Below, in pieces: positions 1-12,166 of a stretch of 64,000 nucleotides of DNA. Position 1 is the first letter of the stretch, and each line of letters opens with the position of its first letter. The stretch spans positions 62,001-126,000 of the forward strand of contig JAPORY010000054.1 in NCBI GenBank assembly GCA_026709985.1. Reading direction: 5' to 3'. Made by a program: the position numbers and the translations under genes. This DNA comes from Aestuariivita sp. (GTDB lineage: Bacteria > Pseudomonadota > Alphaproteobacteria > Rhodobacterales > Rhodobacteraceae). Under the pieces are notes generated by a model that saw nothing but the letters and a program-made list of their open reading frames with translations, was not told the origin of the DNA and did no database searches.

Positions 1-2436
1 CGTCGTTAAGCGATGAAACAAAATGTCGAGCACCGTGCGAGCAGCTCGGCGCCTTAAGGTGTCACTATCGCAATACAAGGTGTCTTTTCGAATATCGAAA
101 TAAAATGAAGAAAGATCAGTGGTCGCGAAGGAAAAGATCTCTTGAAACACTCCCTGAAAGTCAAAGATCTGGTACTTTGACCGTACCAATTCATCAAGCG
201 CTGCCAACCGATGTAGCAGGTAGCGTTCGAGTTCAGGCATTTCGGGCGGCGATACAACATCGGTTGGGGTGAAGTAGCTTAGTGAGCCCAACATGAAACG
301 CATGGTATTTCGCAACCGGCGATAACTATCGGCCACGCCCTTTAATATCTCGGCCCCAATTCGCTGGTCGGCTGTATAATCCGTTTGGGCAACCCAGAGG
401 CGCAAAATATCAGCGCCATACTGATTGATCACCTCTTGCGGTGCGATAATATTGCCGAGGCTCTTCGACATTTTCATGCCATTCTCATCAAGCGTAAAGC
501 CGTGGGTCACCACTTTTCGATAGGGTGCATGACCTTGAGTGCCGACCGATTGCAGGAGTGAAGAATGGAACCAACCCCGGTGCTGGTCGGTCCCCTCCAT
601 ATAGACATCGGCAATACCGTCTTCGGTCCCATCGTCGCGATCTCTCAGAGTGAAGGCGTGCGTGGAGCCGCTGTCAAACCACACATCAAGAATATCGGTG
701 ACAAGATCATAGTCGTCAGGATTTACAATGCCGGATAAGAACCGCGACTTTGCGCCTTCTTCATACCACGCGTCGGCGCCCTCTGCCTCGAATGCGTCAA
801 CTATACGCTGGTTGACTTCGCGATTGCGTAAAAGGAAGTCAGGGTCGGTCGGGAGAGTGTTCTTTTTGGTAAAACAGGTTATCGGAACGCCCCATGCGCG
901 CTGTCGTGAGAGCACCCAATCTGGGCGCTTCTCCATCATTGAGTAGAGTCGATTGCGTCCTGATCTCGGTGTCCACTCGACTTTATCGATTTCGATAAGG
1001 GCCCGCTCACGAATGGTGAACTGGTCGTTATCAATTTTCATGTCTTTATCGATTGCGGCAAACCATTGCGGCGTATTTCGATAGATGACGGGAGCCTTTG
1101 AGCGCCATGAATGGGGATAAGAGTGTCGGATTTTGCCACGAGCAAGCAGACCGCCTTCCGCCGCTAGCTTGTCGATTATTGTGGTATTGGCGTCTCCCTC
1201 GCCGCCCTTGCGGTTCAAGATGAAGGTGCCGCCAAAAAACGGAAGGTCTTCTCGAAATCCACCAGCGTCGGTGACATAGTAGGTAATGACCTCATCAAGC
1301 ATATTAAGGCCGCGATAGAGATCATATTCCTCCATGCCGTGTGACGGTGCACAATGCACGAAGCCGGTACCCTCTTCTTCGGAGACAAAATCTGCCGCTC
1401 GAAAGTCACGCAGATCATCCCATTCACCGTCGGCGCCATTCGCTCCTTGCAACGGGTGAATGAGTTTGAGTCCCTCAAATTCCGAGACATCAACATCACG
1501 AACCCGAACCCACATGTCGTCGGTCAGCCGCGCTTGGTTTAGAGCAGTGGCTGCTCGTTTATCGGCTAGCAAGTAACGGTCACCAGCTTGTGCCCAGCAA
1601 CCTTCTGGTGCTCTATGAACCTCGTAAAGGCCGTAGGCAATATCGGTACCATATACCACGCCTTTATTGGCCGGAATCGTCCATGGCGTTGTGGTCCAAA
1701 TGATGACATTGGCGCCAACCAGCGAGTTAATTCTGGCTGGGTCCTTATCCGCGCTTTGCGTTTGACTAACTCGAAACTTTACCCAGACGGTAAAGCTTTC
1801 TTTCTCTTGATATTCGACTTCGGCTTCAGCCAGCGCGGTTTGTTCGACTGGCGACCACATCACGGGCTTTGATCCTTGGTACAAAGTTCCGTTCATGAGT
1901 AGTTTCATGAATTCTTCTGCAATTACGCGCTCGGCGTGGAAATCCATTGTGAGATAAGGGTCGAGCCAATTCCCAGTTATTCCTAGGCGCCTAAATTCTT
2001 CTCGCTGAATATCAACCCAGTGCGCGGCGAATTTACGACATTTGGCACGGAATTCGTTGATCGGGACTACATCCTTATTTTCCCCTTTTTTTCGATAATC
2101 TTCCTCAATTTTCCACTCGATGGGCAGACCGTGACAGTCCCATCCCGGGATAAATCGACTATCAAAACCGATCATCTGATGGGATCTTACAATCATGTCC
2201 TTTATGGTTTTGTTAAGCGCGTGTCCGATATGCAGGTGACCGTTTGCGTAAGGCGGCCCGTCATGCAGCGTGAAGACTTGTCGCCGTTTCTTGCGTAGTT
2301 GCTGATAGACATTGATACGACCCCACCGTGCCAACCATTCTGGTTCCCGTTTTGGTAAGCCCGCTCGCATTGGAAATGTTGTGCGGGGCAAGTTGAGGGT
2401 ATCTTTATATTGCTGATCCAAGTTGTCGTTGCCCAT
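1..2436 (-). CDS. ileS: Isoleucyl-tRNA synthetase, 3' end cut by window edge
   Basis: Class Ia aminoacyl-tRNA synthetase that charges tRNA-Ile in the cytoplasm. The frame is open from an ATG at 2436 through base 1, giving 812 residues. The usual protein is about 930-950 residues, so the C-terminal anticodon-binding part and any zinc ribbon lie outside the window. Visible marks are the HIGH signature (GHLHIGHALNK) near the N-terminus, the editing-domain stretch TTTPWTIPANKG, the WFDSGS segment, KMSKSLGN in the catalytic half, and the conserved DTLYCD near the truncated end. It is transcribed away from truA, with about 250 bp between the two starts. No frame damage was seen. Identification is from motifs and is firm. 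Confidence 0.97.
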   Translation of the reverse strand, partial: MGNDNLDQQYKDTLNLPRTTFPMRAGLPKREPEWLARWGRINVYQQLRKKRRQVFTLHDGPPYANGHLHIGHALNKTIKDMIVRSHQMIGFDSRFIPGWDCHGLPIEWKIEEDYRKKGENKDVVPINEFRAKCRKFAAHWVDIQREEFRRLGITGNWLDPYLTMDFHAERVIAEEFMKLLMNGTLYQGSKPVMWSPVEQTALAEAEVEYQEKESFTVWVKFRVSQTQSADKDPARINSLVGANVIIWTTTPWTIPANKGVVYGTDIAYGLYEVHRAPEGCWAQAGDRYLLADKRAATALNQARLTDDMWVRVRDVDVSEFEGLKLIHPLQGANGADGEWDDLRDFRAADFVSEEEGTGFVHCAPSHGMEEYDLYRGLNMLDEVITYYVTDAGGFREDLPFFGGTFILNRKGGEGDANTTIIDKLAAEGGLLARGKIRHSYPHSWRSKAPVIYRNTPQWFAAIDKDMKIDNDQFTIRERALIEIDKVEWTPRSGRNRLYSMMEKRPDWVLSRQRAWGVPITCFTKKNTLPTDPDFLLRNREVNQRIVDAFEAEGADAWYEEGAKSRFLSGIVNPDDYDLVTDILDVWFDSGSTHAFTLRDRDDGTEDGIADVYMEGTDQHRGWFHSSLLQSVGTQGHAPYRKVVTHGFTLDENGMKMSKSLGNIIAPQEVINQYGADILRLWVAQTDYTADQRIGAEILKGVADSYRRLRNTMRFMLGSLSYFTPTDVVSPPEMPELERYLLHRLAALDELVRSKYQIFDFQGVFQEIFSFATTDLSSFYFDIRKDTLYCDSDTLRRRAARTVLDILFHRLTT

Positions 2437-2683
2437 TGAAGACGACCTTCATGCTAATGCATAGATTGGGATATTAATGCGCCGCTCTGCGGAGCCGCGG
2501 AGATTGCGATATGATACGGCAAGCCAAGAAAAATCTGTTACGTTCGCCGACGATGATCGTCAGACGAGAGGTTTTCAGTCATGAAGCGATGCAATACGAG
2601 GCATGAGTAATTTGTCAATACTGGCAATGCATCATCATTGGAAACTCGATTATTTCGACCTTGATCGTGTGTGAGATCATCTT

Positions 2684-3472
2684 GTGACTCGGTTTGCCTT
2701 TAAGATTGAGTATCATGGTGCGCCCTTTTCGGGTTGGCAGCGTCAACTAAATGAACCTTCGGTACAACGAGCGATTGAGGTGGCGCTTGAGAAAATCGTT
2801 GTTGGGTCGCATGTAGTCATCGTTGCCGGGCGCACGGATTCAGGCGTCCATGCGTTAGGGCAGGTGGCTCACTGTGATCTGGAAACGACTCTATCGCCGC
2901 ATCGGTTAATGGCGGCGATGAATTATCATCTGCGGCCAAACCCGATTGCAATATTGGATTGTGCACCGGTTGCTGATGACTGGCATGCGCGTTTTTCGGC
3001 TATTGAGCGGCGATATCTTTATCGTATATTGATGCGACGATCACCAGCGACACTTTCTCGTGGTTTGGTTTGGCAGGTCCGAAAGCGTTTGGATATTGTC
3101 GCAATGCAGAAGGCGGCGAAATACTTAGTCGGCTATCATGACTTTACCACCTTTCGCAGTTCAACATGCCAAGCAGATAGCCCGCTCCGAACGCTTGATG
3201 CCTTACATATCGAAGCTGTTACAGGTCTAGCGGGAGACGAGTTGCATATTCATGCTAAGGCCCGGTCCTTTTTGCATAAGCAAGTGCGGAGTTTGGTTGG
3301 AACGCTCGAGCGAGTGGGGGCGGGGGCGTGGTTACCTGAAGATGCGCGAACGGCTTTGGAGGCACACGATCGGAGTGCTTGTGGACCTGTTAGTCCGCCG
3401 ACGGGGCTGTATCTTGCGCAAGTCCGCTATCTCGCTGATCCTTTCGATATGAATAATAGGGGGTCGGAATAA
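2684..3472 (+). CDS. truA: tRNA pseudouridine(38-40) synthase TruA
   Basis: Converts uridines 38-40 in the tRNA anticodon stem-loop to pseudouridine. The protein is 262 residues, normal for the family. The catalytic motif [17 protein letters not shown] carries the catalytic Asp at residue 52. The N-terminal [14 protein letters not shown] and the C-terminal [13 protein letters not shown] stretches are also typical of TruA. The start used is GTG at 2684; no ATG lies nearby in frame before conserved sequence. In many alphaproteobacteria truA follows fmt, but here the upstream neighbour is the divergent ileS. Expression is probably from its own promoter in the 2437-2683 gap. Confidence 0.96.
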   Translation: MTRFAFKIEYHGAPFSGWQRQLNEPSVQRAIEVALEKIVVGSHVVIVAGRTDSGVHALGQVAHCDLETTLSPHRLMAAMNYHLRPNPIAILDCAPVADDWHARFSAIERRYLYRILMRRSPATLSRGLVWQVRKRLDIVAMQKAAKYLVGYHDFTTFRSSTCQADSPLRTLDALHIEAVTGLAGDELHIHAKARSFLHKQVRSLVGTLERVGAGAWLPEDARTALEAHDRSACGPVSPPTGLYLAQVRYLADPFDMNNRGSE

Positions 3473-3487
3473 GGTAGTCGGGCTAGT

Positions 3488-3519
3488 TTAGGCGAGGGAG
3501 CGTCAGTTCCCTGACCTAA
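3488..3519 (+). terminator. Stem-loop just after truA, terminator-like without U-tract
   Basis: An inverted repeat begins 16 bp after the truA stop: TTAGG then AGGGA, matched by TCCCT then CCTAA, with a two-base mismatch between the arm parts. It is followed by TATAT, not by a run of T. It may end truA transcription or simply stabilise the 3' end. Confidence 0.4.
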
Positions 3520-3860
3520 TATATCAACGCCATTGAATTGATGGAAATATCAAGTTCATTATAGCCAAAAATTGACTGCCGTTACAAATTTTAAATTCAC
3601 AGAATCCCTTGAGGTGGCAAGAATATCAGGAGCCCTGCTATGAGCCTCTAGCCACTCTCGTTTATGGGGATTAATCCAGTTAATGATCATCAGAATTCTT
3701 TCGATTAAAAGGATCGTTTATCTGAGTGTCGAGACGACGCACAATGTTGCCGGACTTCCACCATCATCGCTTGCGCAAATTCAGGACACTTGAATAACAA
3801 TGGAGATCCTTATTCTTTATTCTTTGGAAGATTAGAAACAGAAAAAACCTAACAGGTTGA
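3520..3860. other. Non-coding stretch before the repeat element
   Basis: About 340 bp, AT-rich, with no convincing reading frame, RNA gene or terminator on either strand. It looks like decayed or spacer DNA between truA and the accessory block that starts with the repeat at 3861. Confidence 0.5.
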
Positions 3861-3978
3861 GCTTGATCTATAAAGATTCTGGGAAACCTTAACAGATCTT
3901 CGGTCTTACTAAAGAGGTTTTGACATTCAAAAGTATTGATTCAAGTTTACCAGATTCCGCAACCAAGAGATATTCCAA
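3861..3978 (+). repeat. Copy A of a ~110 bp direct repeat upstream of the AAA ATPase
   Basis: This stretch is repeated, slightly shorter, at 5453-5556. Both begin GCTTGATCT, share an ACCTTAACA block and a GTCTTACT block, and contain a 25 bp identical core (3912-3936 here, 5502-5526 there) that includes TTGACA. They end in a matching CCAGATTCC...ACCAAGAGA segment. Copy A has about ten extra bases after the core. Each copy ends shortly before a gene start (the ATPase here, a secreted-protein pseudogene there), so it may be a shared promoter or 5' region. A mobile-element end or duplication scar is the alternative. Confidence 0.75.
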
Positions 3979-4001
3979 AATAGCTCACAGCCTTGAAGTC
4001 A

Positions 4002-4016
4002 CGCGCAATTTGCGCG
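4002..4016. promoter_or_regulatory. Palindrome upstream of the AAA ATPase start
   Basis: CGCGCAA-T-TTGCGCG is a perfect inverted repeat with a one-base centre. It sits 31 bp upstream of the preferred ATPase start at 4048 and only 7 bp before the alternative start at 4024. The position suits an operator. The repeat copy at 5453 is not followed by this palindrome. Confidence 0.45.
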
Positions 4017-4047
4017 ATAATTTATGATGATAGTGAGAAATGATCCG

Positions 4048-5373
4048 ATGGCAAATTTCAAACGCTCAGAATTACAGCGCTTTGTAAGGTTGCGCGAGAA
4101 GTCACCACCCCCGGTGTTTGTGGGGCGTCAGTCAATTTTAAACGACGTTCTAACGATCGCCGTGCAAACAAGTCAGGAAAGAGCGGGCATTCCTGGTAAC
4201 ACGACCGTTATCCAAGGCGCCCCTGGCGCAGGGAAAAGTTCCGTTCTGAGTGAGCTCACCCGATTCAATACCGACCCTTCCGAAGAGGGGTCAAAGACCC
4301 TGCATATCTCCAGTGTGGAACTTGAGGAGAATTTTTTCGATGTCTTAATGGCAATCGGGGCCCTCGGACGGACAAAAAAAGGCCAGTTGAAAGCACACGT
4401 CTTAAAGGGTGCGCAGTTGGGTAGCCTCGCTCTCCTTGATATCGCGGGTTTGATTGATATCAATATCCAAGACGTTAAAGCCCTGTTTCAGAAGAACGAG
4501 GTGCGAAATATTGGGGCACTTCATAAGGCCTTTCCCGTATCGGATTGGGACAGCGCGGTCATTGTTGCTGTTGATGAAGCGCAAAATCTCCCCTTTGGAC
4601 GCGGCACACCCCAATCGAATTTTCTGCGGGCGCTACACGAAGCCGTGACAAAACTCCCGCTCACTCTGGTGCTGGCGGGACTGGGCGATACCCAGTCCGT
4701 GATCCGTTCCATGGGGTTAACACGCAATCAAATAGCGACCAGAATCGGATGCTTTACGCCGGACGAACAGGCCGAACTCACCGACCGATGGAGCGCGCAT
4801 TTCGGCATCACGATTGGTGACCAACGCGCCCACATTGATCAACTGATGATGCCAACAGACGGCTGGCCGCGTCATGTCCACTGTGCACAGCAAGCCTTGG
4901 CAGAAGCCCTCCTTGTCAAAGAAGTCGATGGGCAGGCCGATAAGATAGAAGACTGGAACATCGTATATCAACGTAGTGATACTCTTCGGCAGGGGTATTA
5001 TGAAAAACAGTTCAGTGATACCATGAAGTTATCGCGCCAACTTACAGCCCATATAATGAAAACCGTTGCGCACGTTCAAAAAGAGGGGAAAACGATTCAA
5101 TTTGACGATATGTTAAATATCGCAGACAAATACACGAAGAGAGATATACCATTTGGTTGGAGATTACCCGAAGGGGAAACCCCACAATCTTATGTGACTC
5201 ATCTGATGCATTGCGGGGCGCTGGAGGAGAACCCAGATACCGGCGCGCTGACCTGTCCGATCCCTAGCTTTCAAAACTATATTCTGCGCCGCGGAGGCCT
5301 TGATCCAGCAGCGCTTGAACACACGTTGGACGAAGACGCTTCCTCGTTCAAGAAAGAGGGTGACAACTCATAA
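4048..5373 (+). CDS. AAA family ATPase (ORC/AAA_22-like), paralogue 1
   Basis: P-loop ATPase of about 441 residues and unknown role. Walker A is GAPGAGKS at residues 57-64 and Walker B is VIVAVDEAQ near 171-179. A later segment, AGLGDTQSVIRSMGLTR, sits where a sensor is expected. The C-terminus carries CPIPSFQNYILRRGG. It aligns along its length with the protein at 23988-25280: both start MA(N/D), then a GR-x-ILND stretch, the same Walker motifs, AGLG..SV...G..R and the CPIPS...RGG ending. That alignment is why I prefer the ATG at 4048 over 4024. No partner gene is adjacent; downstream lies a pseudogene. Candidate roles include phage, plasmid or defence ATPases, but none is demonstrated. Confidence 0.8.
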   Translation: MANFKRSELQRFVRLREKSPPPVFVGRQSILNDVLTIAVQTSQERAGIPGNTTVIQGAPGAGKSSVLSELTRFNTDPSEEGSKTLHISSVELEENFFDVLMAIGALGRTKKGQLKAHVLKGAQLGSLALLDIAGLIDINIQDVKALFQKNEVRNIGALHKAFPVSDWDSAVIVAVDEAQNLPFGRGTPQSNFLRALHEAVTKLPLTLVLAGLGDTQSVIRSMGLTRNQIATRIGCFTPDEQAELTDRWSAHFGITIGDQRAHIDQLMMPTDGWPRHVHCAQQALAEALLVKEVDGQADKIEDWNIVYQRSDTLRQGYYEKQFSDTMKLSRQLTAHIMKTVAHVQKEGKTIQFDDMLNIADKYTKRDIPFGWRLPEGETPQSYVTHLMHCGALEENPDTGALTCPIPSFQNYILRRGGLDPAALEHTLDEDASSFKKEGDNS

Positions 5374-5452
5374 ACCCCTCCTGAACCCAAACCGCGCGTT
5401 GACGAAGACGATGATCCCTATAAAATCTCTTAGCCCAAGTTTAACATATCGG

Positions 5453-5556
5453 GCTTGATCTGTTAAAGATGGGCAACCTTAACATCTCCTCAGTCTTACT
5501 TAAGAGGTTTTGACATTCAAAAGTATCGACCAGATTCCAAACCAAGAGAAATTCCA
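5453..5556 (+). repeat. Copy B of the ~110 bp direct repeat, upstream of the secreted-protein pseudogene
   Basis: Second copy of the element at 3861-3978, in the same orientation, ending 22 bp before the ATG at 5579. It shares the 25 bp identical core at 5502-5526 and lacks about ten bases present in copy A just after the core. The two copies bracket the AAA ATPase gene. Confidence 0.75.
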
Positions 5557-5578
5557 CAATCCAACACGGAGAACCCAA

Positions 5579-6262
5579 ATGAAATTCAGAATACCCCCCG
5601 ACCCCCAATAAAATTTTAGCAACCAGCGCTGCCGCGCTGGTGACAGCGGCACTGGCCGGTCGGCCTTGGCGCAGACAACCGTCACCTCTAGCGGGCGGGA
5701 AGGGCAGACAACCTGCATAGGCCAAGCCGAGATCGGCAGTATGCCCATAACGACCCTGTCAACAAGCAGTGTGACCATCACGGTTTCAAAAATCACATGG
5801 AGCCAGGTGCTGGCACCGCCGGGCGATGGGTAGGCGCCGACATTCGGCCCTATCTATGCCGGCGTTTTCAACGCTGAATCACGAGGAACACCTGTGGATG
5901 GCGCTAGTCCTGTTGCAATGATAACGAGCGGGTCCAGAACCTATTCCGGAGGGGCTTTAACCAGAAACGGGTTGGCGGCGAAGACGCGTTACTTTGTCGA
6001 AGTTCGAGCGGTTCCGGGCGGGAGCGGTATTCAGCGAATTGCGAGAAAGTGTTTCATGACGGGCGGGACCTATACCATGGCCGTCGATTCTGGGGTTCCC
6101 ACGGTTGGCAATGTAAGCTGGTGTTTCTCCATCACTCTTCGCACCCCGCAGGACATTCGCAACTGTTTCTGCGGGCGCGGGAATAATTCCCCGCATGTTT
6201 TGGGATTATTCAGTAACGAAACACAGAACCAGGCCGTTCGCAATCACAATGGAGGCAGGTAA
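5579..6262 (+). pseudogene. Broken gene for an exported protein of unknown family
   Basis: The ATG at 5579 opens a frame that stops at 5609. A good signal-peptide core (KILATSAAALVTAALAG) then continues in a second frame from about 5610, and the mature start (SALAQTTVTSSG) returns to the first frame from 5660. That frame has a TAG at 5831 and then stays open to 6262. Two compensating frameshifts plus one nonsense codon make a functional product unlikely. The part after 5894 contains several cysteines and a C-terminus ending NQAVRNHNGGR. I do not recognise the family. Sequencing error could explain one lesion but hardly all three. Confidence 0.7.
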
Positions 6263-6653
6263 CGTTTGACAGACGCATCGGGGCGGTCTTCGGCTCGCCT
6301 CTAGACTCGTTTTTTAGCAAGGGTTAGATCCGGCATGATTTTACGAACCTATTGAAACACGCAATTCAATAATTTCTGGATACTAGACGGCAAGAAAACG
6401 AACTTCCGATGTGCTAGCGCACTGAGCTGACGTGAGGTTCTTCTTAGTAGCCAGAAATTAGTTGGATGTTATCAGATCAGCCTACCGGATGTGATTGTCT
6501 TCGTGATAATCGGAAACAATGGCAAGACACCGTGTTTGCGTACCGATCAGTTACGCATTATTGCGCGAGCGCAAAACAGCGGACTCAGCTTACCTCAAAA
6601 CAGGGCACAACGCCGCCACTCTAACAAAGGAATGACGTAAAATCTGAGTGAAA
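6263..6653. other. Non-coding stretch between the pseudogene and the FAD dehydrogenase
   Basis: About 390 bp without a supported gene. It separates a rightward pseudogene from the 3' end of a leftward gene, so it should hold transcription end points, but I see no clear hairpin with a U-run on either strand. Confidence 0.5.
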
Positions 6654-8099
6654 TCAGGTAGCAAGAGGCCACCGTATACGCTCGTCGCTACCACTAGCTA
6701 AAACTGCGCCGGGGTTCATAATATCATAGGGATCAAGCGCACGCTTAATCTGTCGCATAACCGCAAGTTTCGTTGGATCACCATAGCGCTCAAGTTCCTC
6801 GGTCTTTAGTCGCCCAATTCCGTGTTCCGCACTGATCGAACCGCCATAACGGTGAACAAGGTCATAGATAACGCGGGAAATCCGCTCACGGTGATGAAGA
6901 CAATCATCCCGTGCAACCCCACGCGGGGGAAAGATATTGAAGTGAAGATTACCGTCACCAAGATGACCAAAACAATTGATGCGATATTTTCCGCGAGCAT
7001 CAATTTTTTTGGATGCTTCATGGATAAACTGAGTAATCGCACCCAAGGGTAGCGAAATATCGTGACTTGCAATTGCGCCAATCCGGCGATTGGCTGCGGG
7101 AATAAGTTCACGGATTGACCAAAAATGCTGTCGTTGCTTTTGCGATTGCGCGATCAATCCGTCGAGAACGAGGTCTTCTTCCAGCTGTTTCTCCAGCACG
7201 GTTTCGAGCCGCTTATCTAATTCACCCTCACCCGATACGCCGATATCAATAAGTATACTCCAGTCAGATGCGATCGGAAACGGCAGCTTCACATCAGGGT
7301 GGGTTTCACGGATAAACTTCAGGCCGTTTTTATGAATGAGTTCAAAGGCGCTAATGCTGTTGCCAAATTCCGATTGCAGTTGCGACAAAATGCAGAGTGC
7401 CGCGGCAGGATCGTTGACAGCGAGAAAGAGGGTGGCTTCAACCCGAGGTTTGTGGACTAATTTTAGCGCTGCGGCGGTGATTACACCCAGCGTACCCTCG
7501 GAGCCAATGAACAGGTTTTTGAGATCATATCCCGTATTATCCTTGCGCAGCTGCGTTAGGCCGTTGAAGATTCGTCCATCAGGAAGAACAACTTCTAATC
7601 CGAGGCACAAGTCCCGCATGCTGCCGTACCGAAGGACATTGATTCCCCCCGCATTTGTCGCCAAATTCCCGCCCAGTTGGGTTGATCCCTCCGATGCCAA
7701 GGATAAGGGGAAAAAGCGTTCGTTTGAGTCAGCTCGAGTTTGTAAATCAGCTAAGGTGACGCCAGCTTCGGCAACAATTACGTTGTCAATCGACGAAGAG
7801 GAGCGAATTCTATTCATTCGTTCCATAGAGATCACCACTGGAGCAGGGGAACCCTCAAGAACTTGTCCGCCCACCAAGCCCGTGCCGCCGCCGTATGGTA
7901 CCACTGGAACATGTGACTTATGACAGGCAGCAAGGATTTTCGATACTTGGGAGACCCTTGTAGGCGCGAGGAGTAGGCCGATCGAACCATGAAACCGACC
8001 ACGTGGCTCATCACCATACTTCGAGTCGATCTCACGAAAGCAGTCAGGTGCTAATCGCCGCCGCAAGTTGCGCTCAAGGTCTTCAAGAGCAGATGTCAT
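6654..8099 (-). CDS. FAD-linked oxidase/dehydrogenase (GlcD/D-2-hydroxyacid type)
   Basis: Flavoenzyme of 481 residues of the FAD_binding_4 plus FAD-oxidase C-terminal architecture, the group that contains glycolate oxidase GlcD, D-lactate dehydrogenases and D-2-hydroxyglutarate dehydrogenases. The FAD-binding half shows VPYGGGTGLVGGQV and GGNLATNAGGINVLRYG. The C-terminal half shows GHLGDGNLHFNIFPP and SAEHGIGRLK, the metal/substrate-side signature. The start is ATG at 8099. There is no signal peptide, so it is probably cytoplasmic or peripheral to the membrane. No GlcE or GlcF partner is adjacent, which favours a single-subunit dehydrogenase. The substrate cannot be read from sequence. Confidence 0.9.
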   Translation of the reverse strand: MTSALEDLERNLRRRLAPDCFREIDSKYGDEPRGRFHGSIGLLLAPTRVSQVSKILAACHKSHVPVVPYGGGTGLVGGQVLEGSPAPVVISMERMNRIRSSSSIDNVIVAEAGVTLADLQTRADSNERFFPLSLASEGSTQLGGNLATNAGGINVLRYGSMRDLCLGLEVVLPDGRIFNGLTQLRKDNTGYDLKNLFIGSEGTLGVITAAALKLVHKPRVEATLFLAVNDPAAALCILSQLQSEFGNSISAFELIHKNGLKFIRETHPDVKLPFPIASDWSILIDIGVSGEGELDKRLETVLEKQLEEDLVLDGLIAQSQKQRQHFWSIRELIPAANRRIGAIASHDISLPLGAITQFIHEASKKIDARGKYRINCFGHLGDGNLHFNIFPPRGVARDDCLHHRERISRVIYDLVHRYGGSISAEHGIGRLKTEELERYGDPTKLAVMRQIKRALDPYDIMNPGAVLASGSDERIRWPLAT

Positions 8100-8385
8100 G
8101 TTATCGCTTCAGGCATGAGCGCGAAACACAATACCGCGGCTGAACAAATAGAATCCAAAACGAGTTCCTCAACGCTATCGCAAGAATGTCTCGTGACGAT
8201 ACAAAATCACGCCACTATTTTTCGACTATTGCACTCATCTTTGATGTCGGCTTCGGTGGTGAGTTACCGGTTCACCAAGGAGAAACGACTTTGCCTATGA
8301 TAGACTGGGCTGGGGTTTTCTTCTCCCGAACTGCTCTTATCCGATGAATTGATAGGAACACCCAATAGCCTTCGCCACTATCGAA

Positions 8386-9213
8386 CTATTCGTCGTTCAA
8401 CCACCGAGGTTGCAAGACCATCACAGTTGGTTTTGACGGCAAATCTTGCAAAGAAATTGTGAGTGAGGGCTGCCCGGCATGTATGATCGCAAAGTCATCG
8501 GACATGCCGACAATGAAAGCGTCGAGTGAGAGCGGTGAGAACCAATGCATCGGAATCACGATGGAAGATCGAAGCCGCTTTAAGGTGGTGATGATCTCAG
8601 GAAGTGTTAGCGAGAACCCGCCGTCAACCGGGGCCATAACCACATCAAGCCGTCCCAATGCGACAAACTGTTCATCGCTAGGAACATGGTGCAGATGCCC
8701 GAGGTGACCAATACAGAGACCAGCAACTTCGAAAATAAATATTGAATTGCCGTTTGCTTCACGACCGGAGATTTGGGAGCGAATGTCCGTTGATACATTG
8801 CGGACAACCATTTCGCCAAGATCTAAATAGTGGGTTATTCCTTCTCCGAAGACCTCACCCCATCCCCTCAGAATATGTGGAATATTTGGATCGGGGTACG
8901 GCGTCCAATGCGTTGTATGGGCATGATTCATCGTTACGATATCAGGGACAAAATCGGTGTTGCCGATAAACCCAGTATAGTCTGTAATCGCAGTTAGGCC
9001 GCCGTGAGTCCGAAGCAGAAAACTTGCGTGCGAGATGTAATGGAGCTGAACCGCGTATTCAGGCGGTGCCGCAGCCCAAGTAGCTTTTTGAAGGAATTCA
9101 ATCCCTGGCGTACCCTCGGCAATCGCTATACAATGACTTGCTCGCCGATTCTCTTGTCCGAAAGCTGACTGCGCAGCCACGATCGTGACCACAATCAGAG
9201 CTAATAGTTTCAT
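8386..9213 (-). CDS. Exported metallo-beta-lactamase-fold hydrolase
   Basis: Protein of 275 residues with an N-terminal signal peptide (MKLLALIVVTIVAAQSAFG). The fold shows HYISHASFLL at the N-terminus, a histidine-rich VTMNHAHTTHWTPY segment, HLGHLHHVP, DVVMAPVDGG and a C-terminal IPMHW. This pattern fits the UlaG-like/MBL-fold hydrolase group with a histidine metal site. I place the start at ATG 9213 because GGAG lies 6 bases upstream. A longer frame starting with TTG at 9225 lacks such support. It is leftward and diverges from katG. The substrate is unknown. Confidence 0.85.
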   Translation of the reverse strand: MKLLALIVVTIVAAQSAFGQENRRASHCIAIAEGTPGIEFLQKATWAAAPPEYAVQLHYISHASFLLRTHGGLTAITDYTGFIGNTDFVPDIVTMNHAHTTHWTPYPDPNIPHILRGWGEVFGEGITHYLDLGEMVVRNVSTDIRSQISGREANGNSIFIFEVAGLCIGHLGHLHHVPSDEQFVALGRLDVVMAPVDGGFSLTLPEIITTLKRLRSSIVIPMHWFSPLSLDAFIVGMSDDFAIIHAGQPSLTISLQDLPSKPTVMVLQPRWLNDE

Positions 9214-11896
<2,683 letters not shown>

Positions 11897-11908
11897 CGGT
11901 GAAGTTGA

Positions 11909-11960
11909 TCAAAGCATTTGGCCAATACAAGTGTTCTAGTCACGCTTGTTTGTGCTTTGA
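11909..11960 (+). terminator. Long stem-loop 12 bp after katG
   Basis: TCAAAGCA at 11909-11916 pairs with TGCTTTGA at 11953-11960, and an inner ACAAG pairs with CTTGT. No U-run follows. It may end katG transcription, protect the mRNA 3' end, or be part of the sitA leader. Confidence 0.4.
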
Positions 11961-12166
11961 GCCGCCGAAAGGACTTGTGCGGTGATCAATAGATTTCTTG
12001 GCTCTTGCCATGATTGCGCGCGTGTGAGTCCACAGATTGGCAGTATGACGGCGATGCTTGCTATCGTCTGTGCGGGCAGATCGGAAGTCTATATTGTCGG
12101 CCAAGTAGTCGTTGGGCGGCAAGTTTTGGTTGGACTGGTGCCAGATTGATACTTACGGAGATTGCG

